Part shown: one piece after another, positions 34,044-41,501 of the stretch
Numbering within the stretch: the first letter of the stretch is position 1
How the letters are laid out: every line of letters starts with the position of its first letter
Origin: CAYSPT01 sp964432985
GTDB lineage: Bacteria; Muiribacteriota; CAYSPT01
Direction: 5' to 3'
Assembly (NCBI GenBank): GCA_964432985.1
Contig: CAYSPT010000022.1
Span: 1 to 64,000 of the forward strand
Length of the DNA stretch: 64,000 nt
Made by a program: the position numbers and the translations under genes
Notes under the pieces: model-generated
Told to the model about the DNA's origin: nothing
Database searches by the model: none
Seen by the model: the letters and a program-made list of their open reading frames with translations, nothing else

Positions 34044-34143
34044 NNNNNNNNNNNNNNNNNNNNNNNNNNNNNNNNNNNNNNNNNNNNNNNNNNNNNNNNN
34101 NNNNNNNNNNNNNNNNNNNNNNNNNNNNNNNNNNNNNNNNNNN
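34044..34143. other. Assembly gap (100 N) with identical 22-bp flanks
   Basis: Bases 34022-34043 equal 34144-34165. The two convergent genes on either side both end within or near this repeat, so the contigs probably overlap. Confidence 0.85.
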
Positions 34144-34154
34144 GATCCGGCGGA

Positions 34155-34769
34155 TTAAGGATCCGAGGGATTTATGGTGGATCGCCACCGTTTGTCCTGA
34201 AAGTAGAGCTGGCGCATTACCACGGTGGATCCCTGGTTGAAGATGACTCCTTCGTGTGGGGAATAGGGAATGATCTTCCCCTCGAGATTCACTGAAACCT
34301 TACCTTTGAAGGGACCTTCCCCGGCTCCTTCATCTGCTTCGTTTTTCGGTTCCAGCAAGCACTCGGTGAGGTGTTCCGATAAAACCCGCTCCCCGGCCGA
34401 TCCGCTTCGGCTGAGTGTGCCGTCCTCATAGTAGTACGATACTTCACCGGCTTCGTTGTCCGCGCCCTCGGTGACCTCGAAGTTAAGCTCCCATGAATCG
34501 CCGGTTCGGGGATTATCCGGATCGAAATCGGAAACGAAGGAACCTTTGACGGCAGAACTCAAATCCTTGTTGAGGTGGTCGATGATGAGGCGTATTTCTT
34601 GTTCGAGAATCTGCTTGGCTCCGGTAATTCTGGAGTTCCTGCGGCTGTGGACGATCAGGAACCAGATACCGGCCACTATCATGGCCAGAATGGCACAGCT
34701 AATCAACAGTTCTATCAGGGTAAAAGCTCTTCTCCTGGAGCGTACCAGGGAGACCAACTCCTTTTTCAA
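34155..34769 (-). CDS. Pseudopilin, PilW/GspJ-like
   Basis: 204 aa from TTG 34769, eight bases after the upstream stop, with GGAGACGG before it. The class III signal is RSRRRA then FTLIELLISCAILAMIVAGIW: prepilin peptidase would cleave before Phe16, with the expected Glu at +5. A long beta-rich C-terminal head follows. It is the last gene of a three-gene minor-pseudopilin operon. Size and gene order suggest a PilW/GspJ role in priming a type IV pilus or type II pseudopilus. The start codon is uncertain. Confidence 0.85.
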   Translation of the reverse strand: MKKELVSLVRSRRRAFTLIELLISCAILAMIVAGIWFLIVHSRRNSRITGAKQILEQEIRLIIDHLNKDLSSAVKGSFVSDFDPDNPRTGDSWELNFEVTEGADNEAGEVSYYYEDGTLSRSGSAGERVLSEHLTECLLEPKNEADEGAGEGPFKGKVSVNLEGKIIPYSPHEGVIFNQGSTVVMRQLYFQDKRWRSTINPSDP

Positions 34770-34777
34770 TGCGCTGC

Positions 34778-35662
34778 TTATCCGTCTCCGCCGTCACCGT
34801 CATCCGTGTCCTCGGGGGGGTGGAGAATTTCGTTTATTTCGGATTTCAAACGTTCCGCAGTTCCCGTGTCCCCGGCCCTTTCAGCCTTATCCAGTTCGCC
34901 TCTCAGCTCCAGCAGTCTAAAGCACGTTTCACGCTGGGCAGGGTCTCCCCTGTTATCTGTCACGTACTGGTCGATTTCCCCATAGATCCCGGCCCCGGAA
35001 AGACTGTCGTCATCAAAGACATAATCTCCGTCTTCAAGTTCTTCGTCGCTTTCATCGCCCGTGCCGGTACCGGAACCCGAACCGGTTCCCGTCATGACCC
35101 AGGCCACCGGCTTGGGATTGACTATCATCCGGCTGAGCTTAACGCTGCGGTCGACGTCTTCCCCGGCGCCTTCGGCTCCGGTTCCCCGGATATCTTCCCA
35201 CGACACTTCGATGCTGAGCTGGATGTGATCGGCGTCCTCTCCCGGTTTGAGTGCCACGGTGGACGTGAACAGGTCCACGAATTCATCTTCCTCCATCTCT
35301 TCCCGGGTCAGGGGAAACAGGTCTCCTTCGGAGGGAGGAGTAGAGATATCAAGTGCCATCGGACCCATGAGATCGGACAGGAGCTTAAAATCCTGGTGAA
35401 CCACTTCTTCACAAATACCACGAGCGAACTTGGCGGCCACGGACCGGTTGTTCATGGATTCAGTGGACCGGGAGGAAAACTTGAACACCCCGAACAGCGG
35501 AATGAGGGCGGCCACGATGATGGCTGAAGCAATGAGAATTTCCACCAGGGACATCCCTCGTCCCGGCCTCCCCCTGGATCTACCGAATGCTGTTTGGGTT
35601 TCGCCAAATACTGTTTGGGTCCTGTCAAATACTGTTGCAAAACGGGGATCAGCTGCCTGCAT
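34778..35662 (-). CDS. Pseudopilin, PilV/GspI-like, with long repetitive leader
   Basis: 294 aa from ATG 35662, preceded by GGAGGTGAT. The prepilin peptidase site is GRPGRG then MSLVEILIASAIIVAALIPL (cleavage after Gly36, Glu at +5). The leader is unusually long and contains a seven-residue tandem repeat (FDRTQTV, FGETQTA, FGRSRG), with matching DNA repeats. The C-terminal head is acidic, with a Gly/Thr-rich linker. It overlaps the upstream gene's 3' end by 14 bp, so it is translationally coupled. Confidence 0.85.
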   Translation of the reverse strand: MQAADPRFATVFDRTQTVFGETQTAFGRSRGRPGRGMSLVEILIASAIIVAALIPLFGVFKFSSRSTESMNNRSVAAKFARGICEEVVHQDFKLLSDLMGPMALDISTPPSEGDLFPLTREEMEEDEFVDLFTSTVALKPGEDADHIQLSIEVSWEDIRGTGAEGAGEDVDRSVKLSRMIVNPKPVAWVMTGTGSGSGTGTGDESDEELEDGDYVFDDDSLSGAGIYGEIDQYVTDNRGDPAQRETCFRLLELRGELDKAERAGDTGTAERLKSEINEILHPPEDTDDGDGGDG

Positions 35663-38108
35663 TGGGATCACCTCCGTACTTGAAGTAGGTGTAGGGAACG
35701 CCGATGGAAACATGGTACCGTCGGGGATCGTACTTACCGGATCCTAGTTTGACCGATTCTACGGAGCTTCGGCTGTTGCTCGATTTGTACCGCAGATAGA
35801 AGTCGTTGCCGATAGTGGCCTTGTCAAACGAGTCCACCACCAGGTTCCCGAAAAGAGTGAATTTGCAGTTGGTCTTGATGGTGTCGTTGGCATAAAGACT
35901 GGCTTCCACCACGGCATCGGAGCAGTTTTCCACCATGATGCCCCCATTGAGAGATATCAGGGAGAGTACAGTGGGAAACGGATCGTCGACGTGCTTGATG
36001 GAGCCGGCTATTTTGATGTCCGCCGGGGTGACGATGGCTCCCCGTCCCTGGACCTTCAGCTCATTCCCTCCCGGCGGCAGGGTGATGAACGAGCCGTCCT
36101 CGGCGTGGATGTAGATGATTCCCTCGATAACGAAGTTCCCGCTGGCATCAAAGAAGAGGCCCTGGTTGAAGTCGGCCAGGAACTCTTCTTCGCTTTCGTA
36201 AAAACGGTTGGCTTTCTTGATGTACTGCTCCCGGGCGTACAGGTTGGCCGGGGCGTTGTTGGTCTGGCTGCCGATCCAGGTGTGAGCCGTTTCCGATTCC
36301 CAGGTCGGATTCGGGGCCTGCATTTCTGCTGGCCGCATAAAACCGCTGCAGAAGGTGATGTCGTACCCCACGTCGATGGGCTTGGTTTTCCATAACGGTA
36401 TGGGAAAACCGCAGAGTGGGATGGTAAACCACATTATTCCCACCCTGAGTTCCAGTATCTCCTTGGTTACCCTGCCTTCCACCTTGCGGGTCATGGGCGG
36501 GTAGAGGAACATCTGGCCGAACAGGTAGGTTTTGGCGTGGGGTCCCAGCAGGTCCGGTGCGGGCAGCCAGCCGTAATTCATGTGGGTGCCGAAGCAGGGT
36601 ATGACATTTCTCATCCCTGGAAAATCGATGTTTGACACCAGCTCGAGCCATTCATTCAGGGTTGTCGGCCAGTCCCCGGTTATGATCATGGAAATAAACT
36701 CGGCTGCCAGGTCGAAAAGTATGTATCCTACCATGCTGAATGGATCAGAAATCAAGGCTTTGTGCCACTTGATCAGGCTCAGGGGGAACCACCAGTGCCC
36801 GCACCCGCTGTCCACCACGGCACCGGGACTTATCCTATCCAGAATATTGCTGGGGAAGAAATCTGTCACGCTCAGACGCGGGGTACAGATAATACAGGGA
36901 TACTGGGTAGTTTGTACGAACTTGTTCAGACCGCTGAGCCACTGGCCGGGTCCCAGGCGGCACCTGACCGGCTGGGTGCCGTGCACCCGTATCAGGCCGA
37001 GTGCCTCGTCGCTTTCAGAACCGAACTTGAAAATCCAGTCGGGGGAATTGTTGACAAAGAAACAGCCCCCCGCCGAGTAGTTAAAGCGTACCGGTGTATC
37101 GGCGGTGTTACGGATGAACAGTGAGTACATAGGGGCAACGGGCTGGATGTCCGCCACCTTGAACTCTTTTCCCGCCTGGACTACCCGTTCGAGCTCTTCT
37201 CCGTTGGGCCAGGTGATCTTCACGCGGGCTTTGAGATCCATGGTACCGTACTTCTCCATCCTGGTGGTATCATCCACGCTGAGCCCGGCGGGTACGGTGA
37301 TGCCATCGGGGACAACCTCTGAAATATCTTTCAACTTGGCCCCGTCACGCCTGAACTCGTAGGGAAGAACGTTACTGCCGGCTATGGTGTTGATAATGTT
37401 ATCCATGTCAACCATGGCGATCAGTTTGTCGAGCCCTAACGCATTGAGGATCTTGTAGACCGGCACCTGGATGCCGCCGGCGTTTGCTCCGGCTTTGATG
37501 TCAAACCGGGGGAAGCTGATACTGAAGGCTGGATAGTCCCCGGTCTCGAAATAGCTCTCCACCTCGGGATCCATATAGCCGGGATTGAGATCCACTCCGA
37601 CGGTTTTCGCTGATCCGTCGGCGTTGTAGATACCGTAACTTTCACCAACGGTTGCGATTACCTCAGCCTCAACCAGCTCACAGCCCATCTCCTCGCACAG
37701 GGGGGTGAGGACTTCTTCGAGCACACTCATGTCGTACACCATGTCCTGCATCAGGTCCGAAGGCTGCAGAGCCGTATCCTCTCCCAGGCCGCTCCCCGGA
37801 TCATGGGTGTTTCCCGAATCCACCTGGCACGGCAGCCTGAACTGGGCGAAAGCCGAATCGACGTCCGGTTTTCCGCCGGCATACGATCCGGAGTAGTCGT
37901 TGCAGTCTTTCTTGATCAGGAAAAGGGCGTGGTCCAGCGCTGACTCACACAGCTTGTAGCAGATGGTGTCGTTGATGGAATGCGTAATCTGTTTTCCCTT
38001 TTGCCCGGTAATGAAGTGAAGGCTGGCTCCGAACACCAGCAAGAGCATAATGGCGACGAGAACGATGACGTAGGCAATGCCTCGCTGGGGGGGTGCAGTT
38101 GTATTCAT
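35649..38108 (-). CDS. Large PilX/GspK-like minor pilus protein
   Basis: 819 aa from ATG 38108, behind AGAGGGTG. The N-terminus (PPQRG, then IAYVIVLVAIMLLLVFGASL) resembles the PilX/GspK class, which lacks the usual Glu5 motif. A very large extracytoplasmic region follows; its last ~200 residues (EGIIYIHAEDGSFITL, GGIMVENCSDAVVEASLYAND, CKFTLFGNLVVDSF) look like repeated beta-strand rungs. It is the first gene of the pseudopilin operon and is much larger than typical PilX. It may sit at the fibre tip as an adhesin or cap (inference). Confidence 0.75.
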   Translation of the reverse strand: MNTTAPPQRGIAYVIVLVAIMLLLVFGASLHFITGQKGKQITHSINDTICYKLCESALDHALFLIKKDCNDYSGSYAGGKPDVDSAFAQFRLPCQVDSGNTHDPGSGLGEDTALQPSDLMQDMVYDMSVLEEVLTPLCEEMGCELVEAEVIATVGESYGIYNADGSAKTVGVDLNPGYMDPEVESYFETGDYPAFSISFPRFDIKAGANAGGIQVPVYKILNALGLDKLIAMVDMDNIINTIAGSNVLPYEFRRDGAKLKDISEVVPDGITVPAGLSVDDTTRMEKYGTMDLKARVKITWPNGEELERVVQAGKEFKVADIQPVAPMYSLFIRNTADTPVRFNYSAGGCFFVNNSPDWIFKFGSESDEALGLIRVHGTQPVRCRLGPGQWLSGLNKFVQTTQYPCIICTPRLSVTDFFPSNILDRISPGAVVDSGCGHWWFPLSLIKWHKALISDPFSMVGYILFDLAAEFISMIITGDWPTTLNEWLELVSNIDFPGMRNVIPCFGTHMNYGWLPAPDLLGPHAKTYLFGQMFLYPPMTRKVEGRVTKEILELRVGIMWFTIPLCGFPIPLWKTKPIDVGYDITFCSGFMRPAEMQAPNPTWESETAHTWIGSQTNNAPANLYAREQYIKKANRFYESEEEFLADFNQGLFFDASGNFVIEGIIYIHAEDGSFITLPPGGNELKVQGRGAIVTPADIKIAGSIKHVDDPFPTVLSLISLNGGIMVENCSDAVVEASLYANDTIKTNCKFTLFGNLVVDSFDKATIGNDFYLRYKSSNSRSSVESVKLGSGKYDPRRYHVSIGVPYTYFKYGGDPNAGS

Positions 38109-38134
38109 GGCACACTTCACCCTCTTTCATCTAG

Positions 38135-38164
38135 ATTATAAAAATTTATATTGAATTATGTCAA
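38135..38164 (-). promoter_or_regulatory. Perfect consensus sigma-70 promoter of the pseudopilin operon
   Basis: On the minus strand TTGACA (38159-38164) and TATAAT (38135-38140) are separated by 18 bp of AT-rich DNA, ~27 bp before ATG 38108. Both hexamers match consensus exactly, so expression should be strong. Confidence 0.85.
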
Positions 38165-38316
38165 CATTAACGACCTTACATTACCACCTCTGATAATGGC
38201 CTTGACGATGGCAATTATCCTGAAGTAAGCTTTGTTCGTTCATGATATTCCAGACAGTTCTCTACCGTTGCGACCGGTTGATCAGGGACATCACGGACGC
38301 ATGACAAACACCGGAC

Positions 38317-38343
38317 CCGGCCGTTTCGGCCGGCTCGTATAAT
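38317..38343 (+). promoter_or_regulatory. GC-rich hairpin abutting a -10 box upstream of pta
   Basis: CCGGCCG TTT CGGCCGG (38317-38333) is followed four bases later by TATAAT (38338-38343). There is no -35 match at normal spacing. The palindrome occupies the spacer, so it may be a regulator site controlling pta. Confidence 0.45.
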
Positions 38344-38398
38344 AGGTACCGGCAGTTAGTAATTTTGTTGGAAAAAAAACCGAAAGAAGGCGTTTTTT

Positions 38399-39400
38399 AT
38401 GAAAGTCATGGATAAAATTCGGGATTCTGCCCGAAAACTGCAGAGCAGGGTAGTCTTGTTTGAGGGTTGGGACGAGCGTATTGTCGAAGGCGGGTGCCGG
38501 GCGGCCGCCGAAGGCCTGGCCCGGGTGACCATACTGGGAAATCCTGAAAAGATAGGCGAAATTTCCCGGAAACGCGGCGTCAGCCTGGACGGTGTTGCTA
38601 TTGTCGACCACCTGGCTGACGAAAACCGGCTGCACGCCTATGCCCGCAGGTATGTGGAGGTCAGGGAAGCGAAAGGTAAAAAAGTCCCCCCGTTTGACGC
38701 GGTTCTCGAGCTGGTCCGTGAACCTCATTTTTTCGCCGCCATGATGGTGGATGAAGGCGGAGCCGACGGTTTTCTGGGCGGGGCTGACACCACCACCGGC
38801 GACACCCTTCGCCCGGCCCTGCAGGTTATTGGAACAGCCGTAAAAGGCGGCCTGGTGACCTCCTATTTCATCATGGTACTCCCCGATGAACAATGGGGGG
38901 AGGATGGAGTCATGATTTTTGGTGATTGCGCCATCGTAATCGATCCATCTGCTGATCAACTGGCAAAAATGGGGGTAGCCATGGCCCGGGGAGCGAAACA
39001 GCTTCTTGATATGGAACCACGGGTTGCTTTCCTCAGTTTTTCTACCAGGGGATCAGCCAGCCACCCGGCGGCGGACAAGATCATCGATGCGGTAGATCGC
39101 GCCAGAGAGCTTGAGCCGGGGATAGTATTCGACGGAGAAATCCAGGCCGACGCCGCCATCCTCCCGAAGGTGGCTGCCAAAAAAGATCCTGACGGCCTGC
39201 TCAAGGGACGGGCAAACGTCCTTGTCTTTCCCGATCTCGATGCCGGCAATATCGGGTACAAGCTGGTCCAACGCCTGGCCGGGGCGGAAGCCATCGGCCC
39301 CATCGTGGCCGGGTTCAAGCAACCGGTGAATGACCTGTCACGGGGATGCAGCGTGGACGATGTGGTCAACATGCTGGCAGTAACTTCAGTGATGGCGTAG
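38399..39400 (+). CDS. pta: Phosphate acetyltransferase
   Basis: 333 aa, the size of the short Pta form. ATG 38399 has AAGAAGG upstream; an ATG at 38408 is an alternative. It interconverts acetyl-CoA and phosphate with acetyl phosphate and CoA. Family motifs are RVVLFEGWDERIVEG, ADGFLGGADTTTGDTLRPAL, GDCAIVIDPSADQLAKMGV, FLSFSTRGSASHPAADKI and DGEIQADAAILP, ending RGCSVDDVVNMLAVT. No acetate kinase (ackA) gene is in the window. The next gene follows after 4 bp. Confidence 0.95.
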   Translation: MKVMDKIRDSARKLQSRVVLFEGWDERIVEGGCRAAAEGLARVTILGNPEKIGEISRKRGVSLDGVAIVDHLADENRLHAYARRYVEVREAKGKKVPPFDAVLELVREPHFFAAMMVDEGGADGFLGGADTTTGDTLRPALQVIGTAVKGGLVTSYFIMVLPDEQWGEDGVMIFGDCAIVIDPSADQLAKMGVAMARGAKQLLDMEPRVAFLSFSTRGSASHPAADKIIDAVDRARELEPGIVFDGEIQADAAILPKVAAKKDPDGLLKGRANVLVFPDLDAGNIGYKLVQRLAGAEAIGPIVAGFKQPVNDLSRGCSVDDVVNMLAVTSVMA

Positions 39401-39404
39401 AAAT

Positions 39405-40418
39405 ATGGCACTACGGTTGATTGAACTGGTCCTCCCGACCAAATCGGAAGAAGCCCTCAACGAACTGCTCGAGCCCCAGCCTACTCTCGGTTTCTGGAAA
39501 GACAGGGTATCTGACGATCTCACCCTGTCGAGGATACTGGTGCCGGTTGAAGAGTCGGAACGGGTGCTCGATCTGCTGGAGCACCGGTTTTCACGGGTAG
39601 AAGGATTCAAGGTGATCCTTCTGCAGGTGCAGGCTTCACTGCCGCGGCCGGAATCTCTCGATGTGCCGCCCCCTGGCATCCCCAAAGAAGCCCTGCTGAA
39701 GAAAAAACCGGCCCAGCGGGTCAGCCGCGAAGAACTCTACGCAGACGTAACGGATACCGCCAGGCTGACTCCGGTGTACAGTTTCATGGTAATTCTATCT
39801 TCGATCGTGGCGGCCATCGGTCTTCTGCAGGGAAACCTGGCCGTGGTTATCGGCGCCATGATTATCGCTCCGCTCCTGGGACCGAATGTCGCCCTGGCCC
39901 TGGCCACCACCCTGGGAGACAGCCAGTTGGCAAGGAAGGCCATGAAGACAGCCCTGGTCGGTATCGGGCTGGCACTCGTTTTCTCGGTTCTCCTGGGCAT
40001 GGTATATCCGGTCGATCCAACAGCCGTCGAGATTGCGGCCAGGACCAGAGTCGGCCTGGCGGACGTCGCCCTGGCTCTGGCATCGGGAAGTGCGGGTGTG
40101 CTCTCATTTACCGCCGGCCTGTCAACGACCCTGGTAGGAGTCATGGTGGCGGTAGCACTGCTTCCGCCTCTGGTTACCATCGGCCTGCTCCTGGGAGCGG
40201 GATTTATCTCCCTGGCCGGGGAAGCCACCATGCTGCTCCTGGTCAATCTCATATGCGTCAACCTGGCCGGCGTGTGCACCTTTTTAGCCCAGGGAATACA
40301 ACCGCTTTCGTGGTGGGAACTCGGACGGGCCCGTCGGGCGGCCAGGGTAGCTATTATCGCCTGGACGCTCCTGCTGGTAATCCTGGTAGTGTTGATCCTG
40401 TTTAACAAGGGGCTGTAA
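39405..40418 (+). CDS. DUF389/TIGR00341-family membrane protein
   Basis: 337 aa. The soluble N-terminal half begins LRLIELVLPTKSEEALNELL and ends with a basic stretch. Six or so hydrophobic spans follow, with the family's hallmark VVIGAMIIAPLLGPNVALALA and AGLSTTLVGVMVAVALLPPLVTIGLLLG. The family is widespread in bacteria and archaea; its function is unknown. It lies 4 bp after pta and 6 bp before the next membrane gene, probably one operon. Confidence 0.9.
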   Translation: MALRLIELVLPTKSEEALNELLEPQPTLGFWKDRVSDDLTLSRILVPVEESERVLDLLEHRFSRVEGFKVILLQVQASLPRPESLDVPPPGIPKEALLKKKPAQRVSREELYADVTDTARLTPVYSFMVILSSIVAAIGLLQGNLAVVIGAMIIAPLLGPNVALALATTLGDSQLARKAMKTALVGIGLALVFSVLLGMVYPVDPTAVEIAARTRVGLADVALALASGSAGVLSFTAGLSTTLVGVMVAVALLPPLVTIGLLLGAGFISLAGEATMLLLVNLICVNLAGVCTFLAQGIQPLSWWELGRARRAARVAIIAWTLLLVILVVLILFNKGL

Positions 40419-40424
40419 CCGCTT

Positions 40425-41234
40425 ATGGAACAGAATAAAGGTCAGCCGCTCACCGACAGCATCGAAAAACCGCTCGATATCGATTCTGAAAGCGCGGACG
40501 CGTTCGTGGAGGCTTTCAGCGGATTTTACCCGGGTACTGAGCCAAAGGTGCTGGATGAAAGAGCGGTCAAGCTAGACCACAGCACACCCCTTGAGGGTAT
40601 CGGCCTGTTCATGACCTGCCTGGGATTTTTTATCATCGGTATCACCATCTACGCCATGGGTGAAGCCGACTATGATGTTCCCGGTCACATACTTATCGGT
40701 ATCGGCCTGGTGCCTCTGGCCATCGGTTTTACCATTTTCAAGTACGTGGATATCTACTACATTCTGGACCTGGCGGGACGGCAGTTTTTACTGCACCGCC
40801 GGGTCTTCACACACATATCTAACCGTGTCCTCAACCGCTTCGAGCACGTGGATTTTGTCACCGTTACCGCCAAAAGCTCCACCAGGAGTTCTCCTGGAAA
40901 GAGTCCTGTCGAAACCTGGACCTACTATGTCCTTATGGTTTTCAAAAACGGCACCGAGATGAAGGTCCCCGGGTGGACCAGGGAGTTCAACGCTTGTGCC
41001 AAAGCCAGCCGGCATCTGGCCGCTGTTCTGGGTGCCCGCTGTATTCCCGGAACACCTAAACGCTGGGTCCAGGTGAAGAAAGGTGACTTCGGACAGGTTA
41101 GTACCGTAGAGCACATGCGGTCCAACCCGTCCCCCCTCGCGTTCTACCAGCGGACCGACGTCCTGGTAGTGTTTTGTTTTCTCGTCCTGGTGTTCGTCAT
41201 TGTGGGTATCTTCCTCAAGTTGGTGATCCCCTAA
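40425..41234 (+). CDS. Membrane protein of unknown function
   Basis: 269 aa. Two spans near the middle (LFMTCLGFFIIGITIYAMG and GHILIGIGLVPLAIGFTIF) are followed by a soluble beta-rich domain (DLAGRQFLLHRRVFTHISNRVLN ... GTEMKVPGWTREFNACAKAS) and a C-terminal span (VLVVFCFLVLVFVIVGIFL). The central part resembles a PH-like membrane-associated domain in strand pattern only. No family is recognised. It is the last gene of the pta operon. Confidence 0.7.
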   Translation: MEQNKGQPLTDSIEKPLDIDSESADAFVEAFSGFYPGTEPKVLDERAVKLDHSTPLEGIGLFMTCLGFFIIGITIYAMGEADYDVPGHILIGIGLVPLAIGFTIFKYVDIYYILDLAGRQFLLHRRVFTHISNRVLNRFEHVDFVTVTAKSSTRSSPGKSPVETWTYYVLMVFKNGTEMKVPGWTREFNACAKASRHLAAVLGARCIPGTPKRWVQVKKGDFGQVSTVEHMRSNPSPLAFYQRTDVLVVFCFLVLVFVIVGIFLKLVIP

Positions 41235-41245
41235 CATTCTATGCC

Positions 41246-41270
41246 GGACAATGTCCATCGGGCATTGTCC
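41246..41270 (+). terminator. Hairpin after the pta operon
   Basis: GGACAATGTCC and GGGCATTGTCC pair over 11 positions (one G-T) around ATC, 12 bases after the stop of the last gene. No T-run follows. Confidence 0.5.
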
Positions 41271-41350
41271 GCACTTGCTTGAGGTACCCACGAAAGTTGG
41301 TAACTTTCTATAGGTTTGTAGAACATGATTCAGTAACAAAGCCAAACAGT

Positions 41351-41440
41351 CCCACCCTCAAGCAAGGAGCGTGGAAAGTAAGGTAAAATGATTATTGAAT
41401 CTCGGTCTTTTCTACACCCACAGAGTCGAGGGCGGGTGGG
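41351..41440. repeat. Imperfect inverted pair of a dispersed ~30-bp repeat
   Basis: CCCACCCTCAAGCAAGGAG plus CGTGGAAAGTA (41351-41380) faces a diverged reverse copy at 41407-41440 (CTTTTCTACACCCA ... GAGGGCGGGTGGG). Single copies occur at 7644-7680 and 51308-51341. The pair resembles a MITE- or REP-like palindromic element. Confidence 0.55.
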
Positions 41441-41444
41441 TAAA

Positions 41445-41478
41445 AATAAACGGCGGTCGTGATTGACCGCCGTTTATT
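41445..41478 (-). terminator. Rho-independent terminator of the molybdenum hydroxylase operon
   Basis: AATAAACGGCGGTC and GACCGCCGTTTATT pair perfectly (14 bp) around six bases. On the minus strand the stem is followed by TTTATTTTTA, 24 bases after the stop at 41502. The A/T symmetry lets it act in both directions. Confidence 0.88.
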
Positions 41479-41501
41479 CCTAAGAACAATAACCGTTTCG
41501 G

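Noticed and set aside
39737..40408. Minus-strand open frame (223 codons) opposite the DUF389 gene
   Set aside because: Shadow of hydrophobic codons on the plus strand; Arg/Thr/Ala-rich and without a family match.
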